This document shows, piece by piece, positions 1 through 5,518 of a stretch of 5,518 nucleotides of DNA. The notes below the pieces were generated by a model. It was given only the letters and a program-made list of their open reading frames with translations, searched no databases and was not told the DNA's origin. Position numbers and translations under genes: made by a program. Within the stretch, counting starts at the first letter, position 1; every line of letters starts with the position of its first letter. This DNA is from an uncultured Methylococcaceae bacterium (GTDB lineage Bacteria; Pseudomonadota; Gammaproteobacteria; Methylococcales; Methylomonadaceae), in the NCBI GenBank assembly GCA_903873045.1, contig CAIQND010000894.1, positions 1 to 5,518 of the forward strand, written 5' to 3'.

Positions 1-2
1 AA

Positions 3-215
3 CTCGATTACCGAGGCGCGATAGAAAAAGGTTTGCCTATTGGCTCAGGAGAGATTGAAAGTGCGCACCGTTATGTCATTCAGAAACGGCTAAAGTTGCC
101 CGGTGCTTGGTGGAAAGTGACTAATGTTGTGTCGATGCTGGCGCTACGCGTCGTAAGAGCAAATGATGACTGGTTTAAATATTGGGAACATCAGAACACC
201 GCAATGGCTGCATAA
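3..215 (+). CDS. IS transposase, C-terminal fragment (cut by window edge)
   Basis: The frame is open from the first bases of the window and ends in TAA at 213-215. It encodes about 70 residues beginning LDYRGAIEKGLPIGSG. The motif GLPIGSGEIESAHRYVIQKR, followed by LKLPGAWW and then MLALRVVRAN, is the typical end of DDE transposases of the ISKra4/ISLre2 type. In those families the glutamate in the IGSGxxE segment is the probable third catalytic acid and the following helix carries basic residues. The first two catalytic aspartates must lie upstream, outside the window, so I cannot say whether the element is intact. No upstream terminal repeat is visible, and the right end of the element probably lies shortly after the stop, before the poly-T array at 252. 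The family is assigned from the motif alone; the transposase call itself is fairly safe. Confidence 0.8.
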   Translation, partial: LDYRGAIEKGLPIGSGEIESAHRYVIQKRLKLPGAWWKVTNVVSMLALRVVRANDDWFKYWEHQNTAMAA

Positions 216-251
216 TGTTGCTTTAAAATCCCCGCACTTTTAATCACACCC

Positions 252-360
252 GACCTGACCCCATTTTTTTTGACCCCATTTTTTTTTCCCAAGACCTGAC
301 CCCATTTTTTTTTCCATTTTTTTTTCACATTTTTTTCATGACCCCATTTTTTTCCATTTT
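252..360. repeat. Degenerate poly-T / GACCTGACCCCAT repeat array
   Basis: This is a cluster of related units. GACCTGACCCCAT plus a T run occurs at 252-271 and again at 293-313. A shorter GACCCCAT plus T run occurs at 272-287 and at 340-353. CCAT or CACAT plus T runs lie at 314-325, 326-336 and 354-360. On the minus strand the full core reads ATGGGGTCAGGTC preceded by an A run. The units differ in length and in T count, as expected from slippage or repeated partial insertion, not from a CRISPR or satellite of fixed period. The array sits between a transposase end and the 3' end of the PEP-CTERM gene, and it supplies that gene's last codons. A decayed copy of the core lies at 4641-4653 in the opposite orientation. 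It is probably debris from mobile or repetitive elements. Confidence 0.85.
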
Positions 361-827
361 CTGAGGTTGAATGACAGTAGGCCTATTAAGCTACTGCCGA
401 ACAACCAGACTGCACCCGGAATAGGTACCGTAGTCAATATTGTACCGTCGACTAGGTCGACAAGAATATTACTGCTATTCAAGCGAACATTGCTACCTTC
501 GCCAAGAGGAACGCTAAATTTAAAATCACCAGGTGCCGTATTCTTATTTTGGCTAATATTCCAACTAAAGCCACCTGGGCCTCCTGTAGTTGAACTTGCA
601 TACCAACTAGGAGAGAAAATATTCGTATCATCATAGATAGTCCAACCAGTTGCATCTATACCAACAACATGAACACTATGTATATCACCACCAGAAATTT
701 CGATAGTAAAATAATCACCGCCGTTCCCTGCTCCCATATCAACCCCTCTTGTAACATGTGAGTAAAAAGGAGCAGCGAAGGCTGGGTTTGCTAAAAAAGA
801 TAAAACTAAAATCAATAAAAACTTCAT
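336..827 (-). CDS. Exported PEP-CTERM/VPLPA-type sorting-domain protein, function unknown
   Basis: The gene encodes 163 residues. Residues 1-18 form a signal peptide (MKFLLILVLSFLANPAFA) with likely cleavage before AP. The mature part is rich in Gly, Ser, Thr and Asn and matches no enzyme I recognise. The C-terminus starts at residue 134 with VPIPGAVWLFGSSLIGLL, a hydrophobic helix, followed by basic residues (NLRK). This is the PEP-CTERM/VPLPA-CTERM sorting signal, normally processed by an exosortase during export to the surface or exopolysaccharide. The ATG at 825-827 has an AGAGGG ribosome site just upstream, which supports the start. An oddity is that the last residues (WKKMGS) and the TGA are encoded by the poly-T repeat array, so the natural tail after LRK was probably replaced. 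The hydrophobic helix and basic patch survive, so sorting may still work. It lies 116 bases downstream of a second PEP-CTERM gene on the same strand. Confidence 0.8.
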   Translation of the reverse strand: MKFLLILVLSFLANPAFAAPFYSHVTRGVDMGAGNGGDYFTIEISGGDIHSVHVVGIDATGWTIYDDTNIFSPSWYASSTTGGPGGFSWNISQNKNTAPGDFKFSVPLGEGSNVRLNSSNILVDLVDGTILTTVPIPGAVWLFGSSLIGLLSFNLRKWKKMGS

Positions 828-883
828 ATAACACCCTCTTTTGTTTTCAATAACGGATTGTTTTTGTTAAATGTAACACGCAT

Positions 884-912
884 AAAAAATTGCTTTCAGG
901 GCTTACAACCCT
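884..912 (-). terminator. Weak candidate terminator between the two PEP-CTERM genes
   Basis: On the minus strand AGGGTT-GTA-AGCCCT can form a 6-bp stem (one G-U pair) with a 3-base loop. It is followed, after eight bases, by a run of six T. It lies about 30 bases past the stop of the 217-residue gene and upstream of the 163-residue gene. The gap between stem and T run is longer than in good intrinsic terminators, so partial termination, or none, is possible. Confidence 0.3.
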
Positions 913-943
913 TAATACCTACACCCATTGATTCGGAGTACCG

Positions 944-1597
944 TTATGCAGCTTTAATGCGACGGCGTATGCTTCGCGACCAGGCAAAAGTAAGTCCTGC
1001 ACCCATTAATGGCAAAGTGCCTGGAATGGGTACTTCTGAAACACCAACACATGACCCTGGACAGCCAGCATAGCCAGGTTTACCTGGAGCTGGGTCTGTG
1101 AAGAGTTGATATTCTCGCCCGTTTGCAACAACAAATTCGACTCCTCCATAGGAAAATTTTCCTGCTATGCCGCCAATGGATGGAATAAAACCTTTGTTGG
1201 GGTTAAATAGATTGTCAGTCGGAGAGTGTGCCCTAGTATCAGGCCCCGGTGGATTATTGAAAGGGCTATTTTCAATGATTGAACCAACAGGCCGTAGATC
1301 CACGATTTTGAGTGGAGTGGTTAGATCCTCAAATTCAAACCAATTTCCTGAGATGTGAGTGATTAAATAGCCTTGAAACGTGTAGGCTGGGGAGATGAGA
1401 CCTGACAATTCATTGATGTGAGCAAGAGCATTTATAGAGGTAAGAGTATTCTCGGTTGTTAAAACAGCATCGAAACGATCTCCATCATCCAATACCCCGC
1501 TAAAATTGAATATTTGCGATGCACTTGCGGGATTGCCCATGAGCAATGTTCCGATTCCTACTGAAGCAGCGAACATAAAACGTTTGATAAAAGTCAT
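944..1597 (-). CDS. Exported PEP-CTERM sorting-domain protein, function unknown
   Basis: The gene encodes 217 residues. The signal peptide covers residues 1-26, with positive KR at 5-6, a hydrophobic core, and cleavage after PASA. The mature region begins SQIFNFSGVLDDGDRFDAVLTT, a beta-rich opening seen in many PEP-CTERM proteins, and I recognise no catalytic motif. Two cysteines (179 and 183, in CPGSC) sit just before the sorting tail and might form a small disulphide loop. The tail begins at residue 189 with VPIPGTLPLMGAGL, a hydrophobic helix, and ends in the basic cluster RSIRRRIK, the classic tripartite PEP-CTERM layout. The ATG at 1595-1597 has CGGAG a few bases upstream. The protein is expected to be exported and trimmed by an exosortase, which is not encoded in this window. 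The neighbouring 163-residue protein shares the VPIPG motif, so the two may be co-sorted. Confidence 0.85.
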   Translation of the reverse strand: MTFIKRFMFAASVGIGTLLMGNPASASQIFNFSGVLDDGDRFDAVLTTENTLTSINALAHINELSGLISPAYTFQGYLITHISGNWFEFEDLTTPLKIVDLRPVGSIIENSPFNNPPGPDTRAHSPTDNLFNPNKGFIPSIGGIAGKFSYGGVEFVVANGREYQLFTDPAPGKPGYAGCPGSCVGVSEVPIPGTLPLMGAGLTFAWSRSIRRRIKAA

Positions 1598-1633
1598 AAA
1601 TACTCCGAGTGATTATTGTGATTGAAAAATTTA

Positions 1634-1639
1634 ATTATA
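1634..1639 (-). promoter_or_regulatory. Candidate -10 box for the 217-residue PEP-CTERM gene
   Basis: The minus strand carries a perfect TATAAT here, which would give a leader of roughly 30 bases before the ATG at 1597. At the expected distance upstream there is no good -35 hexamer. The surroundings are so AT-rich that a chance match is quite possible. Confidence 0.3.
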
Positions 1640-2080
1640 ATATTACTCATCATTCGCTATTTAAATCCGATAAAAACTTAATTATTTTTCAAGCAATATC
1701 AATGTGTTGAGATAAATCAATTAAGAAACAACTGGTTATAAAATTACTTTAAAATCAACATGCTACAAAATAAGCTAAAAAACATCATGTCTACGCACCT
1801 ATTGCATTCGAGAGGCAAACGAGATGCTGGCATGTAAAAATTATCACAATATTTCCAATAAAAGTTAATTGATTGATTTTATTTAATTTTTAATTAATTA
1901 TTTAAGGTTTTTTAAGGGCGAATGGTGAGTAAATTAGTTATAGTTAATAGCGAAAAGTGGGGTTTATTCATCAAAATGTAATATTTTAAGTTTATAGTTT
2001 TCATCCGAGACTAGAGCAACCATTAAGTTATCTTATCTCCCCGCCCCCCCTCTTTTCGCAAACCAAATACTATTCCTTCT

Positions 2081-2085
2081 GGAGA
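2081..2085 (+). promoter_or_regulatory. Ribosome binding site of the phosphatase gene
   Basis: GGAGA lies six bases from the GGAG core to the ATG at 2091. This is near-ideal spacing and fixes the start codon, which is also followed directly by a plausible signal peptide. Confidence 0.8.
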
Positions 2086-2090
2086 AAGTT

Positions 2091-4448
2091 ATGTTTTTAC
2101 GACAAAAAGTATACGCGATGCTATTCGTTTCAGCATTTGCAACAATGGGTACTACCTCCCCTCAAGCCATGAAAGTTACTTATCAACCTTACATGCAGCC
2201 AGGCGACGCGAGTACATTCAAACTCCCTGATATCAAAGTTATTGCATGGCAAACTGATGAGTCGATACCAAACGCTTCATCATATACAGTCGAATACGGA
2301 GCTATCCCCAATCATGGCAGTGAGGCAATAGTAAAAGGCCGTACAGTAGACAATTATTTGAGCGCAGACCCCCAGCTGCCGATACCGGCTAAAGCTTCAG
2401 GGGCTCATGTCAACTACTATGCAACCCTTACGGGATTAGAATACGATAAGACTTATTACTATCATGTGACTGGGCCGGGGCTGCCTCCAAACGGGTTTGA
2501 TGCGACTTTCCATACACGAAAAAAAGGCAGTCATTTTTCCTTTCAAGTAGTCGGAGATGAAGGGTTTTTCCCTGCTTTGCCTAATTCTAACCCGGCACTA
2601 CTCGTCAATTACGAAGCACGTATTGTTCATGAGATGTACGAGGTAAATCAACTCTCTATTCCTGGTGCTCCTAAACTGCCAAAACCTGACTTCGCTTTAA
2701 ATACCGGCGACAACGTTTACGCTTTGGGTACAGAAGGGGACTACCGTGATGCTTGGATGCCAGTGTGGAATAACGACATCAGTTCGAACGAAACCGGTGC
2801 ACCTTATATTCGCCATATCCCTTACTATATCGTCGCGGGGAACCATGATTTAGGCGGCACAGGCAGCAGTGCTAATCTGCTCGGCACAGCTGATGCCGGA
2901 CGCTATAGTGGAAACTCAGGAGGAGGCGATGCCCTGCAATACTTCAATAACTACTACTTCCCATTAAATGGCCCTTTAGGTGTTGATTTGCAACATATTT
3001 TCAATGGTGATGCCAGTACGTTGAATGGCTTCTATTTTGAATACAAGGGAGTTACCTATAACTCGCCCGACGCTATTGAGGCATTCCGCGACAGTACTAC
3101 CGTTGATACAGGTAAAGGCAGTAAGCGGCAAATTGATGTCATGGGTAACTATTCATTCGACCAAGGTAACGCACATTTTGTATTTTTGGACGGTAATCCC
3201 CATTTATTCAATGCATTGCTGGACTATTCTGCGAATTATCTGAGCGCGCCGACCAGTTTCCCGCCGTATCCGGAAATTCTGCGTAAGTGGTTGATAAATG
3301 ACCTTGATTCAAGCAATCAAACCTGGAAAGTTGTGGTATTTCATCATCCCTCGTTTTCGTCAAGTAACTCTACTGTGCGAAATTTTGAAATGCGTGCCAT
3401 CACTAAGCTTTTGGAAGATCACGGTGTCAATGTCGTTTTCAATGGACATGCCCATAATTACCAACGTACCTATCCATTACGTGCGCTTGCATCCGTTGCC
3501 AATGCGCCAACATCGGAAGGTGAGCCTGCTGTAGCGATCGACAATAATTTTAATGGCACCAGCAATACAGTTCCAGATGGTGTGCTTTATCTGGTCGAAG
3601 GTGCGGGTGGACGTGACAGCCATGACAGCGGCGGACAAAGTCCACGCGGATCAAGCAATAATGTGGATGAAGACGACTCTGCAACAGGCAATTATTCGTT
3701 TGGAGCGGGACGAACCTTTCCAAATGGGCCAGCGGCATGGCTGGATGATCATTTGACTAATGCTGAAATGGCACCATTTATTCCAAATGCAGGTGCAGGG
3801 GCAAAAATTACCGCAAAATTCAAGGGAAGAGTATTTTCCTTTGCTGATGTTGTAATCAATGAAAATAAGATGTCGCTTTACCAAATATCCGAACCGTTAC
3901 AAGCCATTTCGTCGGCGACATCTTCTAATGCCACACCTTTCGGTACGGATTTCAACAACGCACCTTTGAATGATCCAATTCCTGATACGTTAATTAACCC
4001 TATTACAGGGCTGGCCGTGTCCGATGCAGCTATTGGCAAACCTGCGCTGCTTGATGCGTTTACGATAACCAAGCCAATGATAGCTAAAGATCTAAAAATA
4101 AAGCTTTCGGCTCCAAGTGCTGTTAAGGCCGGAAGCGTCTTAAGCTATAATCTGAGTATCAGCAACGATACTAATTATCCGCTTAACGGCACACAAGCGG
4201 TATTGTTGTTGCCCGAGAATGCCATTTATGTTGGCAAGTTGGATGATGCAATTGTCAAGGTCGGTAACTCGATAATTGTAACTTTGGGGCGAATGGAATC
4301 TAAGGAAATTCGAAATATTAAAGTCGAGGTAAAAGTTCCTGATGAATCCAGCGTAGATTCTAAACTTGTTGCGTCTGCTATAATTCGATCAGCGACGGCG
4401 ATGCCTGTAAGCTCGAAGAATAAAGTTATAACAAGCATTAGTCATTAG
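2091..4448 (+). CDS. Exported purple-acid-phosphatase-like metallophosphoesterase with DUF11-like C-terminus
   Basis: This 785-residue protein has an N-terminal export signal (about residues 1-26, cleavage probably after SPQA). Residues ~28-143 look like the fibronectin-III-type domain that precedes the catalytic domain in purple acid phosphatases (TLTGLEYDKTYYYHV). The calcineurin-like core (~148-465) has all five metal motifs: GDEG (Asp156), GDNVY (Asp207, Tyr210), GNHD (Asn251, His252), VVFHHP (His418) and GHAHNYQRT (His453, His455). Tyr210 is the position that gives such enzymes their purple iron charge-transfer colour. The enzyme should hydrolyse phosphate mono- or diesters outside the cytoplasm; the substrate cannot be read from the sequence. 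The core carries a long glycine-rich insert (~255-345), and a second stretch with acidic NVDEDD lies at 524-529. Residues ~666-784 resemble a DUF11 repeat (AGSVLSYNLSISNDT), a domain common on bacterial surface proteins. It has no sorting tail of its own. It is transcribed alone and ends at a terminator. Confidence 0.9.
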   Translation: MFLRQKVYAMLFVSAFATMGTTSPQAMKVTYQPYMQPGDASTFKLPDIKVIAWQTDESIPNASSYTVEYGAIPNHGSEAIVKGRTVDNYLSADPQLPIPAKASGAHVNYYATLTGLEYDKTYYYHVTGPGLPPNGFDATFHTRKKGSHFSFQVVGDEGFFPALPNSNPALLVNYEARIVHEMYEVNQLSIPGAPKLPKPDFALNTGDNVYALGTEGDYRDAWMPVWNNDISSNETGAPYIRHIPYYIVAGNHDLGGTGSSANLLGTADAGRYSGNSGGGDALQYFNNYYFPLNGPLGVDLQHIFNGDASTLNGFYFEYKGVTYNSPDAIEAFRDSTTVDTGKGSKRQIDVMGNYSFDQGNAHFVFLDGNPHLFNALLDYSANYLSAPTSFPPYPEILRKWLINDLDSSNQTWKVVVFHHPSFSSSNSTVRNFEMRAITKLLEDHGVNVVFNGHAHNYQRTYPLRALASVANAPTSEGEPAVAIDNNFNGTSNTVPDGVLYLVEGAGGRDSHDSGGQSPRGSSNNVDEDDSATGNYSFGAGRTFPNGPAAWLDDHLTNAEMAPFIPNAGAGAKITAKFKGRVFSFADVVINENKMSLYQISEPLQAISSATSSNATPFGTDFNNAPLNDPIPDTLINPITGLAVSDAAIGKPALLDAFTITKPMIAKDLKIKLSAPSAVKAGSVLSYNLSISNDTNYPLNGTQAVLLLPENAIYVGKLDDAIVKVGNSIIVTLGRMESKEIRNIKVEVKVPDESSVDSKLVASAIIRSATAMPVSSKNKVITSISH

Positions 4449-4493
4449 TCATAACAGGCATTATTGATTAGGTCGGAGCCGCCAAAAAACGAA

Positions 4494-4525
4494 GCGCATC
4501 ATTCATTAATGATGCGTCTCTTTTC
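4494..4525 (+). terminator. Intrinsic terminator after the phosphatase gene
   Basis: CGCATCATT at 4495-4503 pairs perfectly with AATGATGCG at 4508-4516 across a 4-base loop, and a G-U pair extends the stem. The T-rich tail TCTCTTTTCTT follows directly. It lies about 45 bases past the phosphatase stop, which supports a single-gene transcript. Confidence 0.75.
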
Positions 4526-4571
4526 TTGGATTGCCTTATTTCTTAATTTAAGCAGTTGGTTGGGTAATAGC

Positions 4572-4597
4572 TGGGGTTAGAGTAAAGTTAAACCCCA
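4572..4597. repeat. Short inverted repeat TGGGGTT/AACCCCA
   Basis: TGGGGTT at 4572-4578 is complementary to AACCCCA at 4591-4597 across a 12-base loop. No T run follows, so it is not an obvious terminator. It may be part of the repeat debris in this intergenic region. Confidence 0.4.
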
Positions 4598-4618
4598 ACT
4601 CACTCAACGATCCAGAAA

Positions 4619-4700
4619 ACCAAGGGTGCTTGAGAGAATTATGGTGTTAGGTCTTGCAAAATCATATTTTATTATGTTCAGAAAAAACCTGTCCCTTGGT
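4619..4700. repeat. 82-base inverted-repeat element with decayed TGGGGTCAGGTC motifs
   Basis: The outer ends ACCAAGGG (4619-4626) and CCCTTGGT (4693-4700) are perfect 8-bp inverted repeats. Inside, ATGGTGTTAGGTC at 4641-4653 matches 11 of 13 bases of the array core ATGGGGTCAGGTC, and ACCTGTCCC at 4687-4695 matches 8 of 9 bases of its complement ACCTGACCC. The element therefore contains two inverted, decayed copies of the motif that forms the array at 252-360. It contains no coding sequence. No clear target-site duplication is visible. A small non-autonomous mobile element or its footprint is the likeliest reading, but chance short repeats cannot be excluded. Confidence 0.5.
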
Positions 4701-4746
4701 CACTTACTAAGGCAGTACGCAGAAAATAACCCCCAGAATCAGCTTG

Positions 4747-4770
4747 GTTCCCACGCTCCTGCGTGGGAAC
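4747..4770. repeat. REP-like palindrome, perfect 10-bp stem
   Basis: GTTCCCACGC (4747-4756) is followed by a TCCT loop and the exact complement GCGTGGGAAC (4761-4770). The sequence GGTTCCCACGCTCCTGCGTG is of a kind I recall as an interspersed repeat in several gammaproteobacterial genomes, including methanotrophs. There is no T run, so it is probably a dispersed repeat unit and not a terminator. Confidence 0.75.
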
Positions 4771-4798
4771 GATAGGGTAGTTATTTATTGCGAGTTAC

Positions 4799-4984
4799 CT
4801 AACCATCAAACAAGATAGCTTCAAGCTTCTCATTAACTTCTATCATGATAAAGTCTGAAGCTATTTCTTTAAATTCAGATTTTCTAACACGCCAATCCAA
4901 TGACTTCAATGGGTGACAATGGACTGCACTTTGTGTTTCAGTGCCAGAACCCATAAGCGTAACAACCACTCCCAACAGCAGCAA
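4799..4984 (-). CDS. Doubtful small exported protein, possibly frameshifted at its start
   Basis: This open frame encodes 61 residues, with a hydrophobic beginning (LLLGVVVTLMGSG) like a signal peptide, then a charged part ending EVNEKLEAILFDG. I recognise no family. The only start at the 5' end is TTG, and no ribosome site is seen. An ATG at 4989-4991 in another frame would give MRI and then run out of frame. Removing the single G at 4982 would join it as MRILLLGVVVTLMGSG, a far better secretion signal. It could therefore be a real small gene with an indel, a decayed gene, or simply a chance frame between repeats. Confidence 0.25.
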   Translation of the reverse strand: MLLLGVVVTLMGSGTETQSAVHCHPLKSLDWRVRKSEFKEIASDFIMIEVNEKLEAILFDG

Positions 4985-5285
4985 TTCTCATTATGACAAT
5001 ATCAATAAAATCAAACAGATAAAATTAATATTTTTGAGGCTTGATCTTTTTTTTCCGCAGACATCGCTGATGAGGATGGAAAAAGAAAATTTAGAGCAAG
5101 TTTATGACCGGATTTTAACTTTCATAAGATATAAAATCTTAATCACAAGCCAATCTCATCAACGTTAGAGACTTGTTATTGTTATAACCCATTGATTTAC
5201 TATATTTTCTCATAATGATAATTGCTGACGATGCCGGCGTTTATGCTAAAGTGTCCGTTAAACCATTTAAAAAGGTATTTCCTCA
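4985..5285. other. AT-rich intergenic stretch upstream of the bolA-like gene
   Basis: This 301-base AT-rich region holds no convincing gene. A 6-bp stem TAAGAT/ATCTTA at 5125-5141 lacks a T tail. A 32-codon plus-strand frame from the ATG at 5070 has no ribosome site. The likely promoter and leader of the bolA-like gene occupy its right half. Confidence 0.5.
5179..5206 (+). promoter_or_regulatory. Candidate sigma-70 promoter for the bolA-like gene
   Basis: TTGTTA (5179-5184) is separated by 16 bases from TATATT (5201-5206), giving 4/6 and 5/6 matches to the consensus hexamers. The leader to the ATG at 5286 would be about 70 bases. The AT-rich context makes chance matches likely. Confidence 0.25.
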
Positions 5286-5518
5286 ATGACAACTGAAACA
5301 ATTATTAAATGACGCTTTAAAACCCGAACTGTTGGAAATAATTGATAATAGTGCGGCACATGCAGGCCATGCCGGTACAAAAAGTGGCGGCGGCCACTAT
5401 CATGTAACCATTGTCGCAGAGGCTTTTGAAGGAAAGTCGTTAGTACAGCGGCATCAACTTATCTATAAAGCGATAGGCGACATGATGAAACAACAAATTC
5501 ATGCTTTAGGCATTAATG
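5286..5518 (+). pseudogene. bolA: bolA-family gene, frame broken near the start, 3' end outside window
   Basis: The frame open from 5290 to the window edge contains, from 5311, DALKPELLEIIDNSAAHAGH and then GGGHYHVTIV, FEGKSLVQRHQLIYKAIG and IHALGIN. These are the hallmarks of BolA: the glycine-rich loop, the HAGH/HYH histidines and the RHQ(L/M)IY helix. BolA proteins work with monothiol glutaredoxins in iron-sulphur cluster handling and affect cell shape and stress responses. The best start, ATG 5286 with AAGG ten bases upstream, reads MTTETIIK and then stops at TGA 5310-5312. The BolA frame is shifted by one base and has a TGA at 5287-5289. Upstream of 5311 the BolA frame still reads LKQLLN, which fits the first BolA helix, so the break lies between about 5289 and 5300. 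Either the gene is disrupted, or the sequence carries an indel error. The far 3' end is not seen. Confidence 0.75.

Larger units (their letters stand above)
1598..2090. other. AT-rich divergent intergenic region
   Basis: This 493-base stretch separates the leftward PEP-CTERM gene from the rightward phosphatase gene and must hold both promoters. It is very AT-rich, especially 1620-2000, with long T/A runs and a TAATTAATTA palindrome near 1892. I see no open reading frame, tRNA or clear operator. Near the right end is a pyrimidine-rich leader with a run of seven C at 2044-2050, about 40 bases before the phosphatase start. No Pho-box-like direct repeat was noticed. Confidence 0.6.

Noticed and set aside
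252..360. Repeat cluster considered as a CRISPR array
   Set aside because: Units are irregular in length, mostly homopolymer T, with no unique spacers of constant size.
367..636. Plus-strand open frame opposite the 163-residue PEP-CTERM gene
   Set aside because: It is the antisense shadow of a gene with signal peptide, ribosome site and sorting tail; its own product has no such features.
858..1358. Plus-strand open frames opposite the 217-residue PEP-CTERM gene
   Set aside because: No ribosome sites or family resemblance; explained as antisense shadows.
1826..1840. TGGCATG resembling the start of a sigma-54 promoter
   Set aside because: The partner GC at the required distance is missing (TT instead), so the -12 element fails.
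3025..4438. Several short frames on both strands within the phosphatase gene
   Set aside because: They lie inside a long gene with all catalytic motifs intact and show no protein-like features of their own.
5125..5141. TAAGAT/ATCTTA stem as a terminator
   Set aside because: Only six AT-rich pairs and no T run on either side at the right distance.
4941..5168. 75-codon plus-strand frame starting at GTG
   Set aside because: Low-complexity Asn/Lys/Ile content, no ribosome site, and overlap with intergenic repeats and the opposite small frame.
5307..5313. AAA TGA C resembles the prfB-type +1 programmed frameshift site
   Set aside because: A +1 shift here would restore the BolA frame, but it would skip the LKQLLN segment that fits the first BolA helix; the AAA codon slips poorly to AAT and no internal ribosome-like stimulator is seen. 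A plain indel is simpler.

Overview
The window looks like chromosomal DNA from an AT-rich gammaproteobacterium. The closest feel is a Methylococcales-type methanotroph, although this is inferred from protein style and not proven. The clues are two exported proteins with PEP-CTERM/VPLPA-type C-terminal sorting tails, a BolA protein of the gammaproteobacterial kind, and repeat families (a GGTTCCCACGC palindrome and a TGGGGTCAGGTC motif) that I associate with such genomes.

Layout, left to right. Positions 1-215 hold the C-terminal end of an insertion-sequence transposase. It is followed by a messy poly-T repeat array (252-360) whose core motif reads TGGGGTCAGGTC on the minus strand. The array runs into the 3' end of the next gene. 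Positions 336-1597 carry two minus-strand genes for secreted PEP-CTERM proteins of unknown function (163 and 217 residues). A roughly 490-base AT-rich divergent intergenic region follows. At 2091-4448 a plus-strand gene encodes a 785-residue exported purple-acid-phosphatase-like metallophosphoesterase with an N-terminal fibronectin-like domain, all five metal-binding motifs and a DUF11-like C-terminal domain. It ends at a convincing intrinsic terminator. Positions 4526-5285 are a mostly non-coding stretch with repeat remnants: an 82-base element with inverted ends and decayed copies of the TGGGGTCAGGTC motif, then a perfect 10-bp stem palindrome. It also contains one weak, possibly broken small reading frame. 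From 5286 to the window edge there is a bolA-family gene whose reading frame is broken close to its start codon.

The genes do not form an obvious pathway. The PEP-CTERM pair and the phosphatase are divergent, all exported, and probably act at the cell surface or in the periplasm. No exosortase, polysaccharide gene or regulator is present. The flanks are shaped by mobile and repetitive DNA. I found no convincing new multi-gene system. The points most worth following up are the repeat array that supplies the C-terminus of a sorting-signal protein, the broken bolA start, and the small inverted-repeat element that shares the array motif.
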